The notes beneath the pieces are model-generated. The model was not told where the DNA came from. It saw only the letters and a list, made by a program, of their open reading frames with translations, and searched no databases. Below are positions 1 through 7,916 of a stretch of 64,000 bases of DNA, in pieces; position 1 is the stretch's first letter; each line of letters begins with the position of its first letter. The position numbers were made by a program, and so were the translations under genes. The DNA lies in contig JAJDER010000091.1 of the NCBI GenBank assembly GCA_029259725.1, positions 1 to 64,000 of the forward strand, in the 5' to 3' direction. This DNA is from Planctomycetota bacterium (GTDB lineage: Bacteria; Planctomycetota; B15-G4).

Positions 1-1
1 C

Positions 2-1057
2 GCGGCCTTCGAGCTGCAGCACCGCATGGACGCGCGCAAGTCGCTGCTCGATTCGGCCAGTGGATTCGTGAGCGGCTTCTTCCAGACCAAGGGCCTGAAC
101 CTGCTGCTGGCCATCGCGGCCTTCGTGGTCGTGCTGGTCACCCTGCGCGTCATCGGCCAGAAGATCGTGGACCCGTTTCGCTCGCGCAGCCGGCTCGCCT
201 TCTACGGTCGGTTGTTGGGCGTGATCTTCCAGATCTTCGCCGTGGTCGTGGCGCTCGGCGCGATGATCCTGACGTTGTTCAGCGTGAGCGACTGGGTGCT
301 GCTGGTGGTCGTGCTGATCTTCCTGGTCGGCATCGGCTGGGCCAGCGCGAACATGCTGCCGCGCTTCTTCGAGCAGGTCCGCGTGCTGCTGAACCTCGGC
401 TCGGTGCGGGAAGGCGAACGCGTCATCTTCCGCGACCTCCCGTGGCTGGTGCGTTCGCTGAAGCTCTACACCGAGCTGGTGAACCCGCGCCTCACGGGCG
501 GCCTGCTTCGCATCCCGGTCAACGACCTGATCGGCCTGCACAGTCGCCCGCTGGGCAAGGAGGAGACCTGGTTCCCGTGCGGCGAGGGTGACTGGGTCCT
601 GCTCGGCGACGGCACGCGCGGAAAGGTGCAGAGCCAGACGCCGGACCTGGTCCACCTGACCCTGCCCGGGGGCAGCGAGAAGACCTACCTGACGCCGGAC
701 TTCCTGGCCCAGGCTCCGCAGAACCTCTCCAAGGGCTACCGCGCCCGCATCGTCTTCGGCATCGACTACGCCCACCAGGCGGTATGCACGACGGACGTGC
801 CGGTGATCATGGAGAAGAAGCTGCGGGAGGGCCTGCTCCGGTGGCTCGAGCCGAAGGAGCTGCGCAAGATCGTGGTGCAGTTCCGCGAAGCGGGCGCGTC
901 CTCGCTGGACTACGAGATCCAGGTGGACGTGACCGGCAGCGCGGACGAGAAGTACGAGGACCTGCACCGCGCGCTCGCCCGGTTGCTCGTGGACGCGTGC
1001 AACGAGAACGACTGGGTCATCCCGTTCACCCAGGTCACGGTGCACGACGCGGCCTGA
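2..1057 (+). CDS. MscS-family mechanosensitive channel-like protein (5' partial)
   Basis: The frame is open from the first bases of the window and reads through ATG 26 without a stop, so the start probably lies outside. Two or three hydrophobic segments (about residues 25-45, 60-85 and 90-110 counted from ATG 26) precede a soluble part with an MscS-like beta domain: a GDWVLLGDGTRGKV block, then PQNLSKGYRARIVFGIDY and a C-terminal alpha/beta domain ending in IPFTQVTVH. MscS proteins are inner-membrane channels that release small solutes under osmotic down-shock; that role is taken from the family. The upstream in-frame residues (AAFELQHR) look like the end of a helical region, so the whole protein may be one of the longer MscS types. 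It faces the next gene convergently across a 166-bp palindromic element. Confidence 0.72.
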   Translation, partial: AAFELQHRMDARKSLLDSASGFVSGFFQTKGLNLLLAIAAFVVVLVTLRVIGQKIVDPFRSRSRLAFYGRLLGVIFQIFAVVVALGAMILTLFSVSDWVLLVVVLIFLVGIGWASANMLPRFFEQVRVLLNLGSVREGERVIFRDLPWLVRSLKLYTELVNPRLTGGLLRIPVNDLIGLHSRPLGKEETWFPCGEGDWVLLGDGTRGKVQSQTPDLVHLTLPGGSEKTYLTPDFLAQAPQNLSKGYRARIVFGIDYAHQAVCTTDVPVIMEKKLREGLLRWLEPKELRKIVVQFREAGASSLDYEIQVDVTGSADEKYEDLHRALARLLVDACNENDWVIPFTQVTVHDAA

Positions 1058-1075
1058 ACCCCACGGCGGTCGCGG

Positions 1076-1241
1076 CTAGCAGCCCGTGCGCGAAGTGCTC
1101 TGCAGGCGAGGGCGTCTCGAGAGCGCCGGATCAAGGCGCAGGACCGGAGGCGAATCCGTGGATTCGTCGAGGATCCTGCAACGCCGAGCCGGCGTTCTCG
1201 AGGCGTCCTCGACGCGGATGACTTTGCGTACGGGCTGCTAG
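1076..1241. mobile_element. 166-bp full-length palindromic element (MITE/REPIN-like), copy 1
   Basis: The ends 1076-1096 and 1221-1241 are inverted repeats of 21 bp that differ at two positions, both giving G-T (G-U in RNA) pairs. Similarity of the arms continues inward almost to the centre, with mostly wobble-compatible differences around 1111-1129 versus 1185-1208, and the centre is a 7-bp hairpin with a 2-nt loop (CGAATCC-GT-GGATTCG, 1151-1166). Both tips are CTAG. The right tip contains the TAG stop (1238-1240) of the minus-strand gene. It lies exactly between two convergent genes, so it may also end transcription from both sides. No transposase is nearby. A second element of the same design but different sequence lies at 37627-37808. 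Confidence 0.7.
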
Positions 1242-2890
1242 GGGAAGGTCAGCAGCGTGGCCTGGACCTGGATGGTGATCTTGCGCTTCACGGTCACCGT
1301 GCCGTCGCCGACCAGGAAGGTGAGCTTGGTCTTGCCGACGTCCGCGAGGGACGCCGTCCAGTTGAACGTGGCCGTCTTCTCGTCGAAGCTCGCGCCCGCG
1401 GTGTACGGATACGCGCCCAGGTCCTGCGCCGTGATCGCCAGCTCGTCCCCATCCCGGTCGGAAGCCTGGATGCGCATGGAGAACGGAGTCCCGTCGAGCG
1501 GCTTGGCTGCCTTGATCTTGGCCGCGACGGGCTTGATGTTCTTGCCCGGGTTGGTGTCCGGGTCCTTCACCTTGATCTTGAAGGTGCGCTTGGCCGGCTT
1601 GTTGACGCCGTCGGACGCCTCGAGCTTGAACTTGTAGCTGCCCTTCGGCCCGGGGTCATCCCAGGTCAGCGTGCGCGCCTCGTCGTCCCAGACCGCGCCG
1701 GGGGGGACGGTGTCGGGGTCGATCGTGAGCACCAGCTCGTCGTCGGGCGTGTCCGGGTCGGTGACGATCACGCACAGCACCACGGGTTCGCCGGTCACCG
1801 CCGCGATGGAGGTGTTGGCCACGGTCGGCGGTTGCGTCTTGGCGTTGGTCAGGCAAGGCGTCTCGGCGCCGAGCGAGAGCACGATCTGGTTCTTCTTCGA
1901 GAGCTCGGCCACCGGGTCGGTGCCCGTGCCGAGGTAGACCCTCCCGTCCTGCCGCAGCGCGAGCCAGTCGTCGTCGGCCGCCAGCACGTCGGTGTAGGGG
2001 TTGTCCTCCGAGCCGCCCGGCAGCTGAACGGCCTCGGTGAAGAAGGGCGAGACCGAGCTCTCGACGTACACCTTGCCGTTCCCGCGCAGGGCCACCCAGG
2101 TGCCGTCGGTGAGGAACTCCAGGTCCACGTAGTAGTCCGAGATGTCGACGTCGTCCTCGGACGACGGGAAGGGCATCGACGTGACCTCGGTGGCCTCGGG
2201 CAGCTCGCCGTCGGCGGGCGCGCCGAGGTCGTAGGACTGGAGCCGGCCGTCGCGCCGCACGCCCCACAGGGTGCCGTCCACGGGATCGACGGCCATGCGG
2301 GCCCAGGTCGACTCGGTGCCCTCGCCGTCGTTGTGGCCACCCACGCTGTCCGGGCCATTGAAGGCGAAGACGGCGCCGCTCAGCAGATCCTGGAAGACGT
2401 GGCCGTCGCCGCGCAGTTCCCAGACGTTGGTGCCGTTGGTGATGAGGCGCGTGAACGGGAACTCGTCCCCACCCTGGGGCTGGGACACGGCGAACTCCCC
2501 GTTGATGTCCACCCGGCCGTCGGTGCGCAGCGTCCAGACGGCCCCGTCGAGGATCAGCAGGCTGGCCCAGAAATCGAAGCCGGAGTCGTCGGTGGCCAGG
2601 CTGTAGACGGGTTCGGCGTTCTTGTTGACGTTGCCGTCAGCGCGCAGCGCCCACCAGTCGGGGCCGTCGATGGCCTGCGCGACCCAGGACTGCGACACCG
2701 CGGAGTAGGCGAGGTATCCGTCGCCGAAGACGCTGGCGCCGCCCTTCAGGTTGGCGATCTCGACGGCGTTCACGTTGACGCGCCCGTCCGTGGCCAGGCT
2801 GTAGACGAACTGCGAGGCGGTCTGGGGAGCCAGGGTGGCGGCCAGCAACAACGCGCCGGCAAATCGCGGCATGAACGGTCGGGAGGACAT
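1238..2890 (-). CDS. Secreted protein with seven DGxV beta repeats and C-terminal Ig-like domains
   Basis: Residues 1-26 form a signal peptide (hydrophobic stretch LLLAATLAP). A short motif of the form [LR]-R-x-D-G-x-V occurs seven times, near residues 33, 83, 121, 159, 211, 268 and 312, each after an aromatic/hydrophobic strand, which suggests a seven-unit beta-propeller-like fold. The rest (about 350-545) holds two putative Ig/cadherin-like domains with D-P-D-T-P-D-D-E-L and D-R-D-G-D-E-L signatures, as in He_PIG-type modules. The start at 2890 is preceded by CGGAG with a 7-nt spacer. Function is unknown; an exported, possibly surface protein is inferred. Its stop codon lies inside the palindromic element at 1076-1241. 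Confidence 0.7.
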   Translation of the reverse strand: MSSRPFMPRFAGALLLAATLAPQTASQFVYSLATDGRVNVNAVEIANLKGGASVFGDGYLAYSAVSQSWVAQAIDGPDWWALRADGNVNKNAEPVYSLATDDSGFDFWASLLILDGAVWTLRTDGRVDINGEFAVSQPQGGDEFPFTRLITNGTNVWELRGDGHVFQDLLSGAVFAFNGPDSVGGHNDGEGTESTWARMAVDPVDGTLWGVRRDGRLQSYDLGAPADGELPEATEVTSMPFPSSEDDVDISDYYVDLEFLTDGTWVALRGNGKVYVESSVSPFFTEAVQLPGGSEDNPYTDVLAADDDWLALRQDGRVYLGTGTDPVAELSKKNQIVLSLGAETPCLTNAKTQPPTVANTSIAAVTGEPVVLCVIVTDPDTPDDELVLTIDPDTVPPGAVWDDEARTLTWDDPGPKGSYKFKLEASDGVNKPAKRTFKIKVKDPDTNPGKNIKPVAAKIKAAKPLDGTPFSMRIQASDRDGDELAITAQDLGAYPYTAGASFDEKTATFNWTASLADVGKTKLTFLVGDGTVTVKRKITIQVQATLLTFP

Positions 2891-3063
2891 CGGGCGGCTC
2901 CGAGAGGGGAGCGCCCAGCCTCCTGTCGACCGGCATCGACGTCAAGCGACCCCGGAAGGCCGATGGGTGTCGGTCTCCCGGGGTCGCCGGGTGCGGCCCG
3001 CTCGTCAGCGCGCCACGGTCGGTGTCATGCCGCGGAGTCGGAGTCTCCGCGGGTTCCCGCGTC

Positions 3064-3633
3064 TCAGCCGGCGCGGCGGCTGGTGGTGGCGGAGAAGAAA
3101 CCCTCGGCGAAGGCCACGACCTGGGCCTCGACGAACTCGGCCAGGCTCGCGAGACCACCGGCATCCAGACTCACTTCGCGACGCTCACCGTCCCGATCCT
3201 CGGCGTGCACCGTCTTGCGGCACTCCACCTCGAAGCGGCCGTCGTTGGCGTGCGGAGCGAGCAGGAAGGCCAGACGCGAGTAGCCGGTGCCCTCGTCCTC
3301 GTTCTCCCCGGCGCCCTCGTGGCGCAGGGCAAGCCGGTAGCGTCCGTCGAAGAAGCGTCGCGAGAGCACGAATCCGTCAGCGACCGTGGCCAGGTCGGCG
3401 AGGCGCGGGCTGATCACCGCTTCGACCTGCCGGAGGAAATCGAGGGCGGCGAGGTGGCGCGCGGAGGCGGCGAGGTCGGCCTCGACCTCATCGCGACGGC
3501 TCGCCGCGGCCTTGGCCGCCACGTCTTCGCGGATCGCGCGCAGGCGCTGGCTGAAGCCGCGGGCGACCTTCTCGTCACTCAGGGCCAGCGCGGCCAGCTC
3601 ATCAGTGCTGTGGGTTTCGCGGAAGCGCTTCAT
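3064..3633 (-). CDS. Conserved hypothetical cytoplasmic protein
   Basis: A 189-residue protein starting MKRFRETHSTDEL, chosen because ATG 3633 follows a good AAAGGGG ribosome binding site; the longer open frame upstream to 3816 has the composition of untranslated DNA. The sequence is mostly charged and helical (many Ala, Arg, Glu), with no signal peptide and no membrane segment. The middle (about 90-150) carries beta-rich stretches such as SRRFFDGRYRLALRHEG and SRLAFLLAPHANDGRFEVEC. I do not recognise the family. The gene stands alone on the minus strand with about 240 bp before the next upstream gene. Confidence 0.6.
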   Translation of the reverse strand: MKRFRETHSTDELAALALSDEKVARGFSQRLRAIREDVAAKAAASRRDEVEADLAASARHLAALDFLRQVEAVISPRLADLATVADGFVLSRRFFDGRYRLALRHEGAGENEDEGTGYSRLAFLLAPHANDGRFEVECRKTVHAEDRDGERREVSLDAGGLASLAEFVEAQVVAFAEGFFSATTSRRAG

Positions 3634-3876
3634 CGGGGAACCCCTTTCTGGCGCGGGCCTCACCGGGGTCAGTGTTCGGGGCGAGGTCTCGTGCCGCATG
3701 TCCTTAGGGGATTCTTGGCGCCTCCGATGCACGTTCTCTGCCACGGACTTCGATTCGACACGAAAGACTGCCCCGTCCGCACGGCGTTCCGGAACGGCCA
3801 TGGTGCACGGGATCACCAGCGAGACGAGGGCGTCGCCGTCGATCGGCCTCGGCCCGGGGCGCGCCAGACGGTTCCG

Positions 3877-5208
3877 TCAGTGGAGCGCTTCGAGCAGCGC
3901 GGTGACCCAGGCATTGGGGTCGAATCGAGCCGTGTCACGATCCGCGGCGAGCCTCACGAGCACGACGTCCCGCGACGGCACGGCGACCACGAGTTGCCCG
4001 GCGTGGCCCTGGGCGGAGATCGCATCGGCCGGCACGTCGGGCCAGGGCCGCCGGCCATCCCGCCCGGTGTTGACCCAGAGATGGGCGCCGAAGCCGCCCC
4101 GCGAGTCGGTGGGCGTCGCCGTCGCCGCATAGTCGATCCAGGACTCCGGCAGCAGCTGGCGCCCCTCCCAGCGACCGCGGTCCAGGTACAGCTGTCCGAA
4201 GCGCGACCACCCGCGCGCGGTGGCGTGGACATAGGACGATCCCACCGGGGTCCCCGCCGCGTCGAGCTCCCAGATTGCAGCGTGCATGCCGAGCGGCCCG
4301 AACAACTCGCGGTGGGCGTAGGCCAGGAAGCCCTCGCTGCCCCCGAGCCGCTCGCAGAGGATGCGCGCCAGGACGTTGCTCGTCCCGCTCGAGTACACAC
4401 GGCGCGTGTCCGGCGGGAGATCGAGCGGGAGAGCTGCCGAGTAGCCGGCCATGTCACCCGAGCCGAACAGCATGCGCAGGGCGTCGGCGAACGGGTCGGT
4501 GTAGGCCTCGCGGAACTCGAGCCCGCTGCTCATGCGCAGCAGCATGTCGGTGGTGATCGCGCCGCGAGGATCGCCCGGCGCCGACCACTCGGCGACGGGA
4601 GCGGGCGCGGCGACGTCGAGCAGACCGTCGCGGACGAGCAGACCGGCCATGGTCCCCGTCACGCACTTCGCCATCGACCAACCGACCAGGACGGAGTCAG
4701 GGCCCAGGTCGCCGGAGTACTTCTCGCCCACGATGCGCCCGCCGCTCCGGACCAGGACGGCCCACGGGCGCAGGCCGAGCTCGGGATCCGTGCGCATGGC
4801 CGCCGTCAGCGCGGCCTCCAGCCTGGGTGACGTCGCGTCCAGCGGTTCCTCGACGCGCCCCGGGTCCCCGCCCGCCTGGCCGCGGGCGCCGAACGACGCC
4901 GGGCGCAGCTCGTCGTCGTCGCCCACCAGGAGCGTCACCCCCAGCCCCGGGCGGTGCCGCGCGACGCGACGGATCCCGAATGCCCCCGCCTCGATCCGGT
5001 CGCCCTCGATGGACACATCGATCCAGTCGAACTCGATCAGTTCGACGCGCCGCACGTCCTCGAGCGGACGCCCGGCGACGAACACGGCCGAGCCCGCCTG
5101 CTTGGCGACGTACCCCGCCGCGAGGTGCACGAACTCATGGGCCGTGTAGGCCACCGCCGTCAGGGCGGCCAGGGCGAGGGCCCCGAGCCAGCGGCGTTTC
5201 CGCTTCAC
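3877..5208 (-). CDS. Membrane-anchored serine hydrolase, class C beta-lactamase / NylB-like fold
   Basis: Residues 1-25 form a signal anchor. The serine hydrolase motifs are present: S-x-x-K as S178-M-A-K181, a Y-S-S-G-T-S-N segment at 272-278 in the place of the Y-x-N motif, and a late H-A-G triad (AQGHAGQLVVAV) in the place of KTG, as is usual in esterase-like and 6-aminohexanoate-dimer-hydrolase-like members. Residues 40-140 form an extra N-terminal region before the catalytic domain. The family includes carboxylesterases, D-aminopeptidases and amide hydrolases, so the substrate cannot be named and beta-lactam resistance should not be assumed. ATG overlaps the stop of the upstream SGNH gene by 4 bp (ATGA), which suggests translational coupling. 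Confidence 0.78.
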   Translation of the reverse strand: MKRKRRWLGALALAALTAVAYTAHEFVHLAAGYVAKQAGSAVFVAGRPLEDVRRVELIEFDWIDVSIEGDRIEAGAFGIRRVARHRPGLGVTLLVGDDDELRPASFGARGQAGGDPGRVEEPLDATSPRLEAALTAAMRTDPELGLRPWAVLVRSGGRIVGEKYSGDLGPDSVLVGWSMAKCVTGTMAGLLVRDGLLDVAAPAPVAEWSAPGDPRGAITTDMLLRMSSGLEFREAYTDPFADALRMLFGSGDMAGYSAALPLDLPPDTRRVYSSGTSNVLARILCERLGGSEGFLAYAHRELFGPLGMHAAIWELDAAGTPVGSSYVHATARGWSRFGQLYLDRGRWEGRQLLPESWIDYAATATPTDSRGGFGAHLWVNTGRDGRRPWPDVPADAISAQGHAGQLVVAVPSRDVVLVRLAADRDTARFDPNAWVTALLEALH

Positions 5209-6731
5209 GGCACGATCGCCAGCCGTCGCAACTCGAAGGCGGCGCAGCGCTGCGAGGCCGGCTGCATCACGACGTAGTCCTCCGCCTCGAAGCGCACGTT
5301 GACCACGCGGCGCGCAAGCAGCCCGTCGGGGAGCGCCCAGCGCTGGGCGAGAGCACCGGTCGCGGCCAGGAGGAGCGGCTCCAGCTCGTGGTCCTCGACG
5401 AAGACGCGCACGCGTGCGCCGGCGAGTTCAGGCCGACGGAGCTGGCGCCCCTCCAACTCCAGGTAGGCCCCCCCGTCGACGGCCAACGCCAACGAGCAGT
5501 ACGGCGCCACTCGCCCCTCGTCGTCGAGGCCGCCGTAGACCTGCCGGGCCATGTCCGGCGTGAAGGCCTCCAGGTCCACGTCCGAGCGCAGGCTCAGCCG
5601 ATCGACGACGCCCTCGAACTCCCGTCCACGCGCGGCAGCCCGCGCCCCGACCGCGTGGATCGCCGCCACCTCGGCTGCCGCCTCGGGTCGCGGCGGCAGA
5701 TCCAACTCGGGCAGCAGCTCCCGCTCCAGGATCAGACCGTGGAGCAGCCGCGCGATGCGCTCGTGGGCGCGCGGGTTCCAATGGAAGTCCTCCGGGCCGA
5801 CCCGGTTCGCGCTGTCCAGGGCGAACTCGTCGGACACGTAGGCGATCTGTTCCGGGCGCAGCTGCGTGCCCAGGTGGCTCGGCACGCGGGGCAGGTACCG
5901 CGTCCAGCGCGCGAGCATCAGGTAGCGACCGCCGGCGGCCTCCGTCGCCTCGGCCAGCCGCCCGATGTCGGTGGCCGCCGCGGCGTAGCGGTCGCGCCCC
6001 TCGCGGTCGACGGCGTAGAGCAGCGTGTTGTCCCCCGCCATGCGGAAGCCGACGTGGGGCTGGGCCAGGAACACGAGCCCATCGGCGCGCTCCCGGACCT
6101 GCGGGCTGAACCGCGCCATGGCCCCGAAGCCGCGCGCCCCCACCGCATCGTCGAGATCATTGACGACCACGACATGCACCACGAGGTGCGGGCGGAGACG
6201 GCCCAGCTGTCGCCGCAGGTACGCACTCTCGGCGCGAATGTTCCAGCTCGACGCGGCGAGGTGCAGGACCTCGATCCGCGCGGGTCCCCCGCGGGCGTCC
6301 TGGGCGAGCGACTCTTCGAGGAACACGCCCAGGCGCTGCTCGGCCTCGACGCCGAAGCCGAACACGAAGGAGTCCCCCAGCAGGACCACACGCAGGGTGT
6401 CGTCGGGGCGGGCCCATTCGAACTCGCGCTCACGCAACCCGAAGGCATTGCTGTCGATGGGCGTGTCCCGGTCCCTGCGCCCGATGAGGCCCGGCTGGAG
6501 GATGCGCCCGACGTCGGGGTCCGCGTGGCTGTCCCAGACGCCGGGCCCTGCCTCGACGAGGGCCGCGAGCGCCAGCTGCTGCTCCCGCTCCCGATCCGCG
6601 GCGGGCGGCTCGCGCTCCCGGACGGACAGCCATGCCACCACCAGCAGCAGCACCGCCGAGAGCACCGCGAGGGCCCGGCGCTGGCGACGACTCGCGACCA
6701 GGGCGGCCTGGAGATCCTCGGGAGCTGGCAT
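5205..6731 (-). CDS. Membrane-anchored SGNH/GDSL hydrolase-like protein
   Basis: An N-terminal membrane segment (about residues 20-36) is followed by an exported SGNH-type domain: block I as GDSFVFGFGV with candidate nucleophile S121, a candidate block III Asn in VVVNDLDD (N191), and a late EDFHWNPRAHERIA segment that supplies the D/H pair of block V. About 120 extra residues after the catalytic domain look beta-rich and contain two cysteines. The family includes esterases and polysaccharide O-acetylesterases of the cell envelope; the substrate is unknown. ATG 6731 was chosen; a GTG one codon upstream (6734) is equally possible. It is the middle gene of a likely three-gene minus-strand operon and overlaps the downstream serine hydrolase gene by 4 bp. 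Confidence 0.72.
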   Translation of the reverse strand: MPAPEDLQAALVASRRQRRALAVLSAVLLLVVAWLSVREREPPAADREREQQLALAALVEAGPGVWDSHADPDVGRILQPGLIGRRDRDTPIDSNAFGLREREFEWARPDDTLRVVLLGDSFVFGFGVEAEQRLGVFLEESLAQDARGGPARIEVLHLAASSWNIRAESAYLRRQLGRLRPHLVVHVVVVNDLDDAVGARGFGAMARFSPQVRERADGLVFLAQPHVGFRMAGDNTLLYAVDREGRDRYAAAATDIGRLAEATEAAGGRYLMLARWTRYLPRVPSHLGTQLRPEQIAYVSDEFALDSANRVGPEDFHWNPRAHERIARLLHGLILERELLPELDLPPRPEAAAEVAAIHAVGARAAARGREFEGVVDRLSLRSDVDLEAFTPDMARQVYGGLDDEGRVAPYCSLALAVDGGAYLELEGRQLRRPELAGARVRVFVEDHELEPLLLAATGALAQRWALPDGLLARRVVNVRFEAEDYVVMQPASQRCAAFELRRLAIVP

Positions 6732-6789
6732 CACCTCGGACTCCGCGGCGCGAAGGGGAACACCCGCGCGGCAGTCTAACCAGCCTCGC

Positions 6790-7812
6790 TCAGGAGGTGG
6801 CAGCCGGAGCCGAGGCGCCGATCACGAGCGCCGCCCAGTCCGGACGCTCGCCGGCATGGGACGCACGCCAGCTGCGCTCGATGCGGCCCTCGCGCACCAG
6901 GAAGGCGCCCGGCATCTGGAAGCCGTCGCCCTCGAGCCCGCCGAAGCCGTGCCGCGCCACCGCGCCGCCAAAGAGGGCACGCCACATGACCTTGGGCCCG
7001 AACAGCTGCGAGGCGCTCCCCCGCCCGAGCCCGAAGGCCGTGTAGAGCGCCTTGGCCGGGTCGGCGATGCGGTCGATCTCCTCCAGGCCGTACTGCGCGA
7101 ACACCGTCTGTCCGCGCGGGTCGTCCGACATGTGGATGAGCACGGGGCGCACGCCCTCGGCCGAGAGATCGGCCTGGCGGCCCGCCAGGTCCGCCAGCGT
7201 CTCGCGGCAGAAGGTGCAGCCGAAGTGGCGCAGGAAGACGAACAGCAGCGGCGCCTGGAACGACAACTCCAGCAGCGAGTGCTGTTCGCGATCGGGCACG
7301 CCGGCAAGGGCCGTGACCAGTTCGTCCTCGTCCCACGGGCGCAGGGCCGCGCGGCGGCGCCCGACCTCGCGCAGGATCAAGGTGAAGGGCACGACCCAGA
7401 TCAGATCGCTGACCACGAAGAGCCAACCCAGGCTCCAAGGCAGGCCCCCGGCTCCGGCCTCGAGCAGGAAGCCGAGGGGCGCGAGAACCTTCGCCACCAG
7501 GCCCACGAAGACGATCGGCCAGTGGCGCACCGGATCCGTGGCGGCGATACCGAAGGCCACGCCGAAGAGCCCGACGAACATCCCCAGGCCCCGCCAGAGC
7601 GCGAGGTATCGGGGAGGCTCCATGTCGAACAGCGAGAAGAGCGCGCCGGGGAACAGCACCGCGACGGCGCCGAAGACCACCCCATGGATCGCCGCGGCGA
7701 GCAGCAGCTGATGCATCCAGCGCGGGAGCGCGGCCGCGGAACCAGGAGGAGCGGGGGTCTCGGTCGAGGGCACGGCGGGCATCGCGGAGGGATCGGGCTT
7801 CCAGCGGGGCAT
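6790..7812 (-). CDS. Membrane domain fused to a peroxiredoxin-like AhpC/TSA_2 (SelL-type) domain
   Basis: Residues 35-150 contain four hydrophobic segments resembling small DoxX/SPW-type membrane modules (AAAIHGVVFGAVAVLF, GLGMFVGLFGVAFGI, IVFVGLVAKVLAPLGF, GWLFVVSDLIWVVPF). Residues 165-335 form a thioredoxin-fold domain of the AhpC-TSA_2/PRXL2-SelL kind, with the redox pair C199-T-F-C202 after FLRHFG. SelL proteins often use selenocysteine here; this copy has two cysteines and no in-frame TGA. A membrane-tethered thiol oxidoreductase or peroxide-reducing role is inferred. The fusion is unusual. Only 55-58 bp separate it from the downstream SGNH gene. Confidence 0.72.
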   Translation of the reverse strand: MPRWKPDPSAMPAVPSTETPAPPGSAAALPRWMHQLLLAAAIHGVVFGAVAVLFPGALFSLFDMEPPRYLALWRGLGMFVGLFGVAFGIAATDPVRHWPIVFVGLVAKVLAPLGFLLEAGAGGLPWSLGWLFVVSDLIWVVPFTLILREVGRRRAALRPWDEDELVTALAGVPDREQHSLLELSFQAPLLFVFLRHFGCTFCRETLADLAGRQADLSAEGVRPVLIHMSDDPRGQTVFAQYGLEEIDRIADPAKALYTAFGLGRGSASQLFGPKVMWRALFGGAVARHGFGGLEGDGFQMPGAFLVREGRIERSWRASHAGERPDWAALVIGASAPAATS

Positions 7813-7916
7813 CGTAGCCGAGCCGTCGGGCGGTGTTCGCTGACCTTCGTGGATCGGATTCGAGCGGCCCGAATCGCGTGGGCCTCGAGGGGGTGGAGAA
7901 CGGGTGGGAGCGACGC

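Noticed and set aside
1832-3283. A 483-codon plus-strand ORF
   Set aside because: Covers the minus-strand secreted protein and an intergenic gap; composition is that of a shadow frame.
3877-5208. Antibiotic-resistance beta-lactamase
   Set aside because: The S-x-x-K and H-A-G pattern and the membrane anchor fit esterase/amidase-type members as well or better.
7200-7230. Possible selenocysteine in the SelL-like domain
   Set aside because: The motif is C-T-F-C encoded by ordinary cysteine codons, with no in-frame TGA.
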